A stretch of DNA of 64,000 bases, from assembly GCA_016712285.1 (NCBI GenBank), contig JADJRK010000001.1:1054001-1118000 (forward strand). The letters are read 5' to 3'. Shown here in pieces: positions 16,813 to 25,106 of this stretch (its first letter is position 1; each line of letters begins with the position of its first letter). Made by a program: the position numbers and the translations under genes. Below the pieces are notes generated by a model, which had not been told where the DNA came from, did no database searches, and saw only the letters and a list, made by a program, of their open reading frames with translations. The DNA comes from Planctomycetota bacterium. Its GTDB lineage: Bacteria; Planctomycetota; UBA8742; UBA2392.

Positions 16813-17805
16813 CTATCGGTAAGGGAACCAGCTGATGTTGCCATTGCGCAGGCTTTGCATGTACACACGCCCGACTGCCGGCGCGAACAGCAACTCCAGC
16901 GGGTCGACAGCCACTGGCACCCGCCCGACACGCCGGCGGCTGTTGACATCAAACTCAAGAATGTCGCCCGACAGCGGCCGCGCGACCAATGCGCTGGCGC
17001 CGTCCTGGCTGAAGACCACACTGCCGATAAACCCGACCATGCGCTCGCCGCGGTGCCAGCGCAGCTCGTCTTCGATCGTGATTTCGCCCAGCAACTCCAG
17101 CGTTTCGCGGTGGTACACGAACGCGCTGGACAGCCCGCTGACCCATGCCTCGTCGCGCGTCGGGTGAAACGCCACGCGCGCCAGCGCCTGCTGCTCGACG
17201 GGCCAGACAATGTCGCCGACCAAGCCGTGGCTGGCGGCATCCAACACAAACAGGTGGTTGCTGTCCCCTACCGTAAGCCAGCGTCGCGCGCCCCCGGGCT
17301 CGTCGTACAGCGCCCCCGGCAGCGCCGTCTGCTGCAAGAACTTCAACGGCACAACCCTTGAGCTGGCGTTGCGGCCATCCAGCTCGTACAGCGCCGGGGC
17401 CTGTAACTCGCCGTCAATCGGGCACAAGCCGGGGACCACCACCTGCTCGCCGCGCACGGCTTCGAACACCGGCACGGGCAGGGCTGCGCGCTCTGTGGTG
17501 AAGTTCGCGATCTCGGGCACATCGGTCAGCTTTTCGTTCAACTTGCCGGCGTGTCGCCCCAGCAGGTCGGAGATGCGGGCCATGTCGTACAGTTTCAGGC
17601 GCAAGCCGCCGGGGTTTCGCGGCCACGAGCTGCAGACGACGAGTTGCCCGCTGTTCGTGGGCCACGCGCGAAGCTGGGTCGGCGACGCCGCAAGCTGCGC
17701 ATGAAACTCGACACGGGCGGTGTCAGGCTGAAACGCGTACAGCACGTCCAGGCCGTCAACGCGGCGCCGATAGAACAGTGTGTCGCCGGTCGGGGAAAGA
17801 AACAC
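16813..17805 (-). CDS. Beta-propeller protein, function unknown
   Basis: From GTG 17805 the product has 330 residues. It shows repeated propeller-type strands, e.g. FLSPTGDTLFYRRR, FHPTRDEAWVSGL, VVFSQDGASALVA and LFAPAVGRVYMQSL, spaced as in YVTN/WD-like blades. There is no signal peptide, and it starts inside a blade-like repeat, so it could be a truncated form of a longer propeller. An AAGGG site 5 bases upstream overlaps the stop of the aminotransferase gene, so the pair is coupled. No catalytic residues are recognisable. Confidence 0.68.
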   Translation of the reverse strand: MFLSPTGDTLFYRRRVDGLDVLYAFQPDTARVEFHAQLAASPTQLRAWPTNSGQLVVCSSWPRNPGGLRLKLYDMARISDLLGRHAGKLNEKLTDVPEIANFTTERAALPVPVFEAVRGEQVVVPGLCPIDGELQAPALYELDGRNASSRVVPLKFLQQTALPGALYDEPGGARRWLTVGDSNHLFVLDAASHGLVGDIVWPVEQQALARVAFHPTRDEAWVSGLSSAFVYHRETLELLGEITIEDELRWHRGERMVGFIGSVVFSQDGASALVARPLSGDILEFDVNSRRRVGRVPVAVDPLELLFAPAVGRVYMQSLRNGNISWFPYR

Positions 17806-17813
17806 GTATGCCC

Positions 17814-18908
17814 TTAGTGATGCGAACGAAAGTCGTCGATCGCCTTGCCCAGCAACTCAAGACCCTGCCGCAGGCGAGTCGGCTCAATCTTGTAGCCGAT
17901 GCGCAGCCATCCCGGCGACTGGAAGTACTCGCCGGGCACCACGAGCACGCCGTAATCGTTGCGGCAGACGGTGGTCAGGTTGCCGGTTTCTTCAATGCCT
18001 TTGACGCGCAACCAGACGGTAATGCCGCCGGGCGGGTGGAAGTACTCAATGTCTGTGCGCGACTTGAGCCATTCCTGCACCACGGGCCAATTCTGTTCGT
18101 GCAGCCGACGCGCCACCGGGCGCAGGCGCGGCAACGCTTCAAGGGCACGGTGCGCCAGGTTCTGCGCGATGGTCGGCAACTCAGGATCCACGATGTCGAT
18201 CAGGTCCAGCATGCGCGAAACAAGCCGCTCGGGCGCCGCCGCCCATCCAAAGCGCAGGCCGGACAAGCCGTACACCTTGGTCAGGCTGCTGGTGACCGCC
18301 ACGTTGTCGCCAAGGCTGAACGCGCTGTAGTCGTCGCCGGGCTTGAGATGGTCGATGTACACTTCATCGACCAGTACAAGCGCATCGTGCTCAGCCGCCA
18401 GGTCCACAATCGCCTGCATGGTTTCGCGCGGCATGAAACTCATGGTCGGGTTGTGCAGGTTCGTCAGCACGATCATGCGAACGTTGTCGTCCATCAATGA
18501 CTTCAACTGCGCAAGGTCGGGCAGAAAGCCATTCTCGGCTTTGCGCGGCAGGCGCACAACTTCGGCCTGCACCAGGCTGGCAAGGCTGAAGAATTGCGGA
18601 TAGCCCGGTGTCTCGATGATGACTTTGTCGCCCGGGTTGAGCTGTGCCGCATACACCAGAAAGTTGGCTTCGCTGCTGCCTGCAGCCAGCATGATGCGCT
18701 CGCCACCGCAGCCGTACTTGTCGGCCAGCCACGCCACGTTGCGCGGGTCGCCGTAGTTGCTGCACAGGCTGGTCAGGCTGAAATCGTCCTGCTGAAAAGA
18801 AAGCAAGTCAGCCTTGGGCGGGCTCATGCCGCTGCCGGCCATGAAGATGCCGTCGGCATACTCAAGCCGCTTGGCGTAGCGCATGTACTGAAAGGGCTCG
18901 AAGTCCAT
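17814..18908 (-). CDS. Class I/II PLP-dependent aminotransferase
   Basis: ATG 18908 gives 364 residues. The fold-type I pattern is clear: AAGSSEANFLVYAAQL (cofactor phosphate region), PGYPQFF, NLHNPT, DEVYIDHL, and the Schiff-base lysine in SSLTKVYGLSGLRFGWA, then a C-terminal Arg in WLRIGYKIE. The substrate cannot be told; the family includes aspartate-, histidinol-phosphate- and alanine-type enzymes. An upstream start (19046) adds residues unlike the family and was rejected. The downstream propeller gene is translationally coupled. Confidence 0.88.
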   Translation of the reverse strand: MDFEPFQYMRYAKRLEYADGIFMAGSGMSPPKADLLSFQQDDFSLTSLCSNYGDPRNVAWLADKYGCGGERIMLAAGSSEANFLVYAAQLNPGDKVIIETPGYPQFFSLASLVQAEVVRLPRKAENGFLPDLAQLKSLMDDNVRMIVLTNLHNPTMSFMPRETMQAIVDLAAEHDALVLVDEVYIDHLKPGDDYSAFSLGDNVAVTSSLTKVYGLSGLRFGWAAAPERLVSRMLDLIDIVDPELPTIAQNLAHRALEALPRLRPVARRLHEQNWPVVQEWLKSRTDIEYFHPPGGITVWLRVKGIEETGNLTTVCRNDYGVLVVPGEYFQSPGWLRIGYKIEPTRLRQGLELLGKAIDDFRSHH

Positions 18909-19045
18909 GGCGCGCTTTCTATCGGTCCAGCCAAGGCAAGACAAGCGATAAGGCGGCCGTTTGAGACAGCGAATTACCCGTTCGAGTCTTCGGGCCGGCC
19001 CCCAGATTCCGTTGAAGTTTGCCGGCCTCTGCGTCCGATAACACA

Positions 19046-19843
19046 ATGGCGGATGTGCCGGAGACCATCGTGAGCAGCGAAACCACCACCGGCCTTTCCA
19101 AGGTCGAGGTCATACGCATCGACGAAACCCGCATCGGCGAAGCCGCCGTCGAGTACGTGCCCGCCGAGGCAGAATTCAAAATCGTCGTCAACGGCCGCGT
19201 CGAGACTTCGCTGCACTGTGCCCCCCACCGCATCAAGAGCCTGGTGGTCGGGTGGCTGATGGCTGAAGGCATCATCGAACGCGACATCGACTTTCTGGCC
19301 ATCGACACGGACCTCGACCAGTTCGTGATTCGCGTGACGCTAAGCCGCGAGGCGGCAATTGCGCTTGAGGCGCGGGCATTCACGGGGCCGATCGGGCAGT
19401 TCAATGAACCAGACTTTCCGCGCAAGGTTACCACAGCGCTCGAACTCAAACCTGAACAGGTGACGGACCTTGCCCAGCAGTTCAAGAAGCTGTTTCTGGG
19501 CCTGCGCAGCAGCGAGCGCATGTGCTACCTGGCGGCGTTTGCGCAGAACGGCGAAATCCAGAGTTACGGCGAAGGCTTTCACCGCGTGAACGCGCTATAC
19601 CGCGCGCTGGGCGAGCTTGTGGTCGCCGGCGTTGCGCCCAACGACCGCATCGCGCTGGCCAACTTCGGGCTCACGCGCCAGATGACGCTGCGCCTAGCCC
19701 GCGCGGGCGTGTGCATGGCCATCTGCGCCGCACCGCCCAGCAACGCCGCCATTGAAGTGGGCAACGATTACTACCTGAGCATCATCAGCACCGCCATCGG
19801 CGGCCGCATCACAGTCTACAGCGCGCCCTGGCGGGTGGTTTGA
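19046..19843 (+). CDS. FdhD-family protein lacking the CxxC motif
   Basis: 265 residues from ATG 19046; a GTG at 19070 has a better GGAG site and may be the real start. The match to FdhD, the sulfurtransferase that activates formate dehydrogenase, runs along its length: FKIVVNGR, HRIKSLVVGWLMAEGII, YGEGFHRVNALYRALGEL (in place of EDVGRHNALDK) and AICAAPPSNAAIEVGN (in place of S..S.PT..A). The catalytic CGxCG-type loop is replaced by FTGPIGQFNEP with no cysteine, so persulfide transfer as in E. coli FdhD is unlikely. No formate dehydrogenase lies in the window, but moaD and a formate/nitrite channel are 8 kb away. Confidence 0.75.
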   Translation: MADVPETIVSSETTTGLSKVEVIRIDETRIGEAAVEYVPAEAEFKIVVNGRVETSLHCAPHRIKSLVVGWLMAEGIIERDIDFLAIDTDLDQFVIRVTLSREAAIALEARAFTGPIGQFNEPDFPRKVTTALELKPEQVTDLAQQFKKLFLGLRSSERMCYLAAFAQNGEIQSYGEGFHRVNALYRALGELVVAGVAPNDRIALANFGLTRQMTLRLARAGVCMAICAAPPSNAAIEVGNDYYLSIISTAIGGRITVYSAPWRVV

Positions 19844-19861
19844 TCCCGGGCAGGTACGCAG

Positions 19862-20785
19862 CTAGCCCAGCCACGCCGCCAGCCCGAAGGCGTTGACGGC
19901 CAGCAGAATCAGCGGCGGCAGCAGGATGCCTAACGTGCGCACGGGGTGCGGCGCGCGAAAGCGCCCTTCGGGTCCGATCGTCACGCCCGCGGGAAGCGCA
20001 TCCACCACATACGAGCGCGATGGGTTGCGCGGGTGATAAAGAATTTGCTCGGTTTCTTCATCCTGAAGCCGGTTCGTTTCATGGGTTCGCGCCACGGAGA
20101 TGTGCCGGCTGCCGTCTTCAGCTTCGAACTCGTACTCGAACTTGTACACCCGCTGGTTGTTGATGCTGGTGTTTGTCGGCGACTTGCTCACGAGCTTGCC
20201 GCGCGCCAGCTTGCCGCTGCCCAGCAGCGACGTGCGGCGTATGCCCTCGCGAAGCCCGAAGAACAGGAATACCACGCCGATCGTCGGGAAGATCATGATA
20301 ATCAGCAGCACCCAGATCGGCGCCGGCGACGTCCGAGCACCGACAATGCGTGACGTCTTGGGATCGTCGGCACGATACTCAACACTCACGGGCCCGTCGG
20401 GCGCATACATTGCGCCCAGTGTGTACGACATGCCTTGATGCACCACGCCGCGGCTGTCGGTGAACTGGTAGCGCACAGCAAAGACCGGCGTACCCGGGGT
20501 GTCATCCGTGCCGCCTTCGCTGTAGCCGGTGCTCTCGATGGCGATCACTCGACCGCTGGCCTGCACCATCTCGCCGCTGAACCGCCAGAGTGAGCTCACG
20601 TCGGTCATGGGCACGAACACCCACACCGCGACCATCGAAATCGAAAGCCAGATCGAGCCGAACAAGTTTGCAAAGCCGCCAAAAAGAGACACAGCGTACA
20701 CACTCAGCGGAACGCCCCGCTCGGCGGGACTGGAGACTGCGCCCGGCTCTGGTGAACGACGAGAATACTGGTCGAGGTTGCTCAT
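19862..20785 (-). CDS. DUF3592-like membrane protein
   Basis: 307 residues. Membrane helices lie around 28-58, 155-178 and 285-303. Between them are two beta-rich soluble parts: VFAVRYQFTDSRGVVHQG...VSVEYRADDPKTSRIVG and YKFEYEFEAEDGSRHISV...ILYHPRNPSRSYVV. The 'YRADDP..SR'/'YHPRNPSRS' pattern is typical of DUF3592. It is thus an internal duplication of the module found once in the upstream neighbour (20782-21312), whose stop overlaps this start by 4 bp. Function unknown. Confidence 0.75.
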   Translation of the reverse strand: MSNLDQYSRRSPEPGAVSSPAERGVPLSVYAVSLFGGFANLFGSIWLSISMVAVWVFVPMTDVSSLWRFSGEMVQASGRVIAIESTGYSEGGTDDTPGTPVFAVRYQFTDSRGVVHQGMSYTLGAMYAPDGPVSVEYRADDPKTSRIVGARTSPAPIWVLLIIMIFPTIGVVFLFFGLREGIRRTSLLGSGKLARGKLVSKSPTNTSINNQRVYKFEYEFEAEDGSRHISVARTHETNRLQDEETEQILYHPRNPSRSYVVDALPAGVTIGPEGRFRAPHPVRTLGILLPPLILLAVNAFGLAAWLG

Positions 20786-21312
20786 GCCCGCCTCAAGGCC
20801 TCACCAGCCGCCACAAACCCCTTCACGATGGCTGCGCAAAGCCAGACCACGATCATCAGCGCGCCAATGGCCGGGAAGACCAGGATGAACCATAGGAACT
20901 CATCAGTGGGCATCAACTGCGTGCCCAGCACGCGGGCGGTATGGGGGTCGCCGGGCTCGTACTCGATGGTCACGGCCTGCTTGGGTTTGTAGTCGATCCC
21001 CTTGCCGTAGCTGGTGCCTAGAAAGTGCTCGCCGTTGAGCGTGAACTTGAAGCACACGGAGCGCATTGGCTCGGCATCGGATTCGTCGCCGCTGTCGTAG
21101 CGGGGTGCAGGCCCGACTTCGATGACTTCACCAGGCGCCGTGGCAACCGCGCCCTGGAAAGCGCCGATGTACGGCACGTCGGAATCCGAGAGCATGACCC
21201 AGGACATTCCCCCAGAGAACACGCACCACAGCAGCACGAATACGCACGCGGGATGCGTCAGGCCCTTCAAGAAGCCGACGGCAAAGCGGCCAATCAGTTC
21301 AAGGATAATCAC
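20782..21312 (-). CDS. DUF3592-like membrane protein, single module
   Basis: Start GTG 21312, 176 residues. It has a helix near 20-40, one beta module (CFKFTLNGEHFLGT ... TIEYEPGDPHTARVLG) and a helix pair near 135-165. It looks like a one-module relative of the downstream protein, which carries two. Its start overlaps the riboflavin synthase stop (GTGA), and its stop overlaps the next start (ATGA). A link with flavin metabolism is not implied by the sequence. Confidence 0.7.
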   Translation of the reverse strand: MIILELIGRFAVGFLKGLTHPACVFVLLWCVFSGGMSWVMLSDSDVPYIGAFQGAVATAPGEVIEVGPAPRYDSGDESDAEPMRSVCFKFTLNGEHFLGTSYGKGIDYKPKQAVTIEYEPGDPHTARVLGTQLMPTDEFLWFILVFPAIGALMIVVWLCAAIVKGFVAAGEALRRA

Positions 21313-21959
21313 GGCGCGAACCCGGTGCGGCGCAGCAGTTCGTCGGTGATCGAGCTGCCGGGCGTAGTAGCCTCAAGCTGTCGGCGCACGTACTTGCCGA
21401 TCAAGTCGGCTTCGAGGTTCACTAGCGAGCCGGGCTTCCAGTACCGGATGTTGGTGACTCTGCGCGTGTGCGGAATCACGGCGACCGTAAAGCTTGACAC
21501 GTCAAGTTCAGCAATCGTCAGGCTGATCCCGTCGATGCACACGCTGCCCTTGTGGATGCACTGCTGCGCAAATGCGGCGCCACAGTCAATCCCGACCCGC
21601 ACCTCGCCGCTGGCTTCATCCAGAGCCAGCACGTGGCCCGTGCCGTCCACGTGACCCTGCACAAAGTGGCCGTCGAAGCGCGCACCGGCTTGCAGCGCCC
21701 GCTCGACATTCACTACGCTGCCCGTCTGCAAGCCGCCGAGGTTTGTGAGGCGTTGCGTCTCGGGCACGGCTTCAAACGTTGCGACTCCGCCTGCCAGTGT
21801 CGCCACGGTCAGGCAGCAGCCATTCACGGCAACGCTGTCGCCAAGCTTCATGGAAGCCGCGTCGGGCAGTGTTGACAGGTCAAGCTTCAGGCGCAGCAGC
21901 CCGTCACTCCGCTCGGCGGAACGTACGGCAACTGCGGCTTCCACGATTCCTGTGAACAC
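21309..21959 (-). CDS. ribE: Riboflavin synthase alpha chain
   Basis: It dismutates 6,7-dimethyl-8-ribityllumazine to riboflavin. From GTG 21959 the protein has 216 residues and begins FTGIVEA as in the family. Two lumazine-binding repeats are visible: GDSVAVNGCCLTV...GHFVQGHVDGTG and GSVCIDGISLTI...NLEADLIGKYV. The frame is open further upstream, but only noise is added. It is transcribed after the TIGR03790 gene with a 7-base gap and overlaps the next gene by 4 bp. No other rib genes are present. Confidence 0.94.
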   Translation of the reverse strand: MFTGIVEAAVAVRSAERSDGLLRLKLDLSTLPDAASMKLGDSVAVNGCCLTVATLAGGVATFEAVPETQRLTNLGGLQTGSVVNVERALQAGARFDGHFVQGHVDGTGHVLALDEASGEVRVGIDCGAAFAQQCIHKGSVCIDGISLTIAELDVSSFTVAVIPHTRRVTNIRYWKPGSLVNLEADLIGKYVRRQLEATTPGSSITDELLRRTGFAP

Positions 21960-21966
21960 GCTGCCA

Positions 21967-23787
21967 CTACCCTTTCGCAAGCGCCGCGTCGATTTCTTTG
22001 GCCAGTTTCTCGGCTGCCTTGCGCTCGGCACAGTCGGGGTACCAGCGCCACTCGTTGCCCAGCGTCTTTGCTGCGCGATCCGGTTTGCCCTTGTCGAGTT
22101 CTTTCCGGGCCTTCTCAACGTCCGGCTTCAGCGCCTTGTCGGCATCCGCGGTCATCTGGTCCAGTGCTTCCTTGTCGGCCTTGATCGCGTCCATGATCGC
22201 ACTGGCCTGCTCGGCACTTGGCGCGAACTTGTGCGCAGCCGTCTGGGCCGCAAGCATCCACGCCTTCAGCCAGCGTTTTCCCTTCTGCTCGGCCTGTGCC
22301 TTGCGCAGCAGTTTGCCGGCATCTTTCTCCTGATCTTTAGCGACCTCTTCTTTGAACTCGACCAGGGCGGCGTGAATCGAAAGCCCCTGCCAGCGCTCGA
22401 GTGCTTTCTCAAAGTCTGCAGTGTCGGTGACGTCCTTCTTGATCTTCGCCTTCATATCGTCGAACAGGCGCTCAAGCTCGGCGTCAAAGGGTTTGCCCAG
22501 CCCCTCAAGCCACGTCTCCAGATTCATGCCCTTGACCAGAAAGCGCAGATCAGTCAGCGCGTCCAGCGCCGCCATCGCGTCGGTCTTGACCATGTCCATG
22601 ATCGCCTGCTGCCGCGCTTTCAGCAATTCCAGCGCCACCGGCATCAGCGTCAGGCCCTCGGTATCCACCGGGTCGGCGCCGTCTACCGGCAGCAGCGACA
22701 GGGCGACCGCCTTGCGGTAGCGTTCCTGGGTCGCGGCATAGCCACCCGGGTAGGGCGTGTACAGCGGGTCGCCGCAGAACACCGCCTGCCACGAAAGCAG
22801 CCGGTTCGCAACCTGGCCTGCCTCGCCAAAGTTCCAGCCCTTGATCAGGCGGTCCCAGAACACGTTCTCGAACGGGAATCCCAGCGTGTAGGGCTCGTAC
22901 ACCGTGCCGTAGGTGCAAGTCGCATTCCAGCGCAGCAGCGGGCCGACCCAGTTGTTCTCGCCGCGCACGGTAGACGCGCTGAAGCTATGCAAGTGTATGC
23001 AGATGCCGCCAGTGCGGAACTTCACGGTGCCCGCCGGTTTCTGCGTGCCGGCATACCAGCCGTAATAGTGCAGCGTCTCGGCCCGGGTGGAAAGGTCCAC
23101 GACATCTCCCTGGGTGTCGTGCACGTAAGGCAGCTTGGCCGCTTTCCAGGAATCCTCGATCTTTTCCATGATGTTGTCGCGCTCGGTGTAGCCGTCTTCC
23201 TTGGTCAAGCCGCGCGTGTCGAGAAAGCTCTCGCCGCTGCAACCCAGAGCCTCGGCCAGAATCGCCTTCTCGACCAGCCCCTTGGCGATCTCCACGGTCG
23301 CGCCGTCAAGCCGCGAGACCACCAGAATCTTGTCGGCAGCCGTCAAAGGCTCAGGCTTGTCGAACACGGGATTCTGCACGATGCCCTTGACGTCGTACTC
23401 GCCGTTGCGAATCAGTGCAAGTTCGCCGTCCACGCTGCCCCAGTCGCGGCCTTCGAAGGCGCCTTTGTCGTCTTCACGATCGACTTCTTTCACTTTCAGT
23501 GGCACGCCGCGCGTGGGCACAATCACCATAATGCTGTCATCGGCCAGCACGGCCTTGGAGACGGGCTCCCAGATCTGCTTGTTGAACGTCTCGCGGTCAA
23601 TCTCCTCGGCTTCGCCGGTGCTGAGCTTGAGGATGCGGTCAGGCGCAATGCCGCGCGCCTTGGCGTAGTACTCGGCGACTTCGACGCTGCCGGCGGCTTT
23701 CTCGTTGGCAACAATCAGCACATTGTCAGGCCCGAACGCCCACAGCGGCGAGCAGGCGGCAAACATGCACAAGGCAAACCAGCGCAT
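21967..23787 (-). CDS. TIGR03790 family secreted protein
   Basis: 606 residues with a signal peptide (MRWFALCMFAACSPLWA). The N-terminal two thirds follow the TIGR03790 pattern: PDNVLIVANEKAAGSVEVAEYYAKARGI, MVIVPTRGVPLKV, SRLDGATVEIAKGLVEKAI, then GWYAG and YGTVYEPYTLGFPFENVFWDRL and FCGDPLYTPYP. The last ~200 residues are highly charged, Lys/Ala/Glu-rich and probably helical. AAGGAG lies 6 bases before the ATG. The family is found in PVC bacteria and relatives; its function is unknown. Confidence 0.85.
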   Translation of the reverse strand: MRWFALCMFAACSPLWAFGPDNVLIVANEKAAGSVEVAEYYAKARGIAPDRILKLSTGEAEEIDRETFNKQIWEPVSKAVLADDSIMVIVPTRGVPLKVKEVDREDDKGAFEGRDWGSVDGELALIRNGEYDVKGIVQNPVFDKPEPLTAADKILVVSRLDGATVEIAKGLVEKAILAEALGCSGESFLDTRGLTKEDGYTERDNIMEKIEDSWKAAKLPYVHDTQGDVVDLSTRAETLHYYGWYAGTQKPAGTVKFRTGGICIHLHSFSASTVRGENNWVGPLLRWNATCTYGTVYEPYTLGFPFENVFWDRLIKGWNFGEAGQVANRLLSWQAVFCGDPLYTPYPGGYAATQERYRKAVALSLLPVDGADPVDTEGLTLMPVALELLKARQQAIMDMVKTDAMAALDALTDLRFLVKGMNLETWLEGLGKPFDAELERLFDDMKAKIKKDVTDTADFEKALERWQGLSIHAALVEFKEEVAKDQEKDAGKLLRKAQAEQKGKRWLKAWMLAAQTAAHKFAPSAEQASAIMDAIKADKEALDQMTADADKALKPDVEKARKELDKGKPDRAAKTLGNEWRWYPDCAERKAAEKLAKEIDAALAKG

Positions 23788-23864
23788 TCACATCTCCTTA
23801 ACGGGGCGTCGGCCGTGTGGACAGATGCTACACCCGCGGCATGGATTCGTGCTAGGATAATGGG

Positions 23865-25106
23865 ATGCGAATCCTGGCGACATCACTTCTGGCCCTGACC
23901 GTGCTCTGCGGGGCAGTGCACGCATGCTGCATCTGGGACAACGACTTTCTTGAAGACGAGATGCTGCCGTGGCCCGACGCGCTGGACACCGTTGCCGGTC
24001 GCATCGAGCGCCAACCCGCCGCCTACTACGAAACACGCCTCGACAAGGCCCTGCGCGAAACACTGCCGGGCGGGCGTGTGCACAACCTGGTGGTCGCGGC
24101 CCAGTGCCTTGACCAACTGAACAGGCAAGAAGAAGCGATCGCCATGCTGCGGCCTCTGCTGGACGAAGTGTTGCCGGCTGCTGAACGCACAAGTGTTCGT
24201 GGCTTGCTCGCGCTGATGTTCACGAACCTGTGGTGGCAGGGCGGCACGACACATATCTCCCCTTCGGTATGCATCGCCGAGGCGCGCATCCACAACGCCG
24301 GGCTGCCCAGGTCGCACTTTCTGGATGCGATTCTCGGGTGGGCAGAAAAGACCGACCCCGCTGAAATGGGCGGCATGCTCGCCGACATGTTCGGCCTGCG
24401 CCATGCCGGACTCAAGACGGCTTTGACCACCAACGGGCAGTTGCGCGATCGTGGCCTTGAGGGCGCTGCCGACGTGCTGCTGGCGATGATCCGGCTGCAC
24501 CCGCTGTGGGAAAACTTCGATACGTTTTACACGCTCAGCCTGGCCTGGGCGGTGGACGGGCGTCAGGCGCTGGCGCACATGGCGCGCCTTCGCGCGTGGG
24601 AGTTGCACGCGCAGGGCAAGCTGTCGCGGGTCCCGAACATTGAGTCGGTGACCGACATAAAGGCGATCACCGTCGCGCGGCAGCCGACCATGGGAGTCAT
24701 GAAAGACATGACGCCCCTTGAGCCCAAGTACCGCGCAGCGCTGGACGAGTGCTACGCGGCATACCGCGAGTACGGGAACGCGTGGCAAGCCGCACGCCGC
24801 GACTACGTTGCCAACACGCTGGCCGCCGGCACTGCCGGCGACGACCCGGCATTCTGGGCCGGATTCAAGGTGCCCAGACCCTCGTTGCCGGCGCTGCCGC
24901 GGCCAGAGCTGATACCCGCGCCAAAACCCATTGAGACCGCGCCTGCAGTCAAGGAAACCACCAACGAGGATGCCACAGCAGAATCCGAAGAGCCCGACAA
25001 CGGCACTTCCACGTGGATCATGGTGATTGCCCTGTTGTCGCTGCTGGCCGTCGGTTTCTTCGTCAACAGCCGCACCTCGCCCAAAGAGCCGGGACCGACG
25101 CCGTGA
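23865..25106 (+). CDS. Secreted, C-terminally anchored protein A (tandem paralogue)
   Basis: Unrecognised family. 413 residues: signal peptide to about 20 (VLCGAVHACC), a CIWDNDFLEDE start of the mature part, helical repeat-like regions containing YETRLDKAL and repeated 'LNRQEEAIAMLRPLL' (TPR-like), a Pro-rich segment (about 340-385), and one C-terminal helix (TWIMVIALLSLLAVGFFV) with a short tail. The next gene overlaps by one base (TGATG) and encodes a protein of the same plan with the shared IWDxD and PxxYYxxRLxR motifs. A TAGGAT box ends 6 bases before the ATG, so a near-leaderless transcript is possible. Confidence 0.65.
   Translation: MRILATSLLALTVLCGAVHACCIWDNDFLEDEMLPWPDALDTVAGRIERQPAAYYETRLDKALRETLPGGRVHNLVVAAQCLDQLNRQEEAIAMLRPLLDEVLPAAERTSVRGLLALMFTNLWWQGGTTHISPSVCIAEARIHNAGLPRSHFLDAILGWAEKTDPAEMGGMLADMFGLRHAGLKTALTTNGQLRDRGLEGAADVLLAMIRLHPLWENFDTFYTLSLAWAVDGRQALAHMARLRAWELHAQGKLSRVPNIESVTDIKAITVARQPTMGVMKDMTPLEPKYRAALDECYAAYREYGNAWQAARRDYVANTLAAGTAGDDPAFWAGFKVPRPSLPALPRPELIPAPKPIETAPAVKETTNEDATAESEEPDNGTSTWIMVIALLSLLAVGFFVNSRTSPKEPGPTP

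Noticed and set aside
21960..21966. FMN riboswitch before ribE
   Set aside because: Only 7 bases separate ribE from the upstream gene, which leaves no room for it; no RFN-type element was seen.
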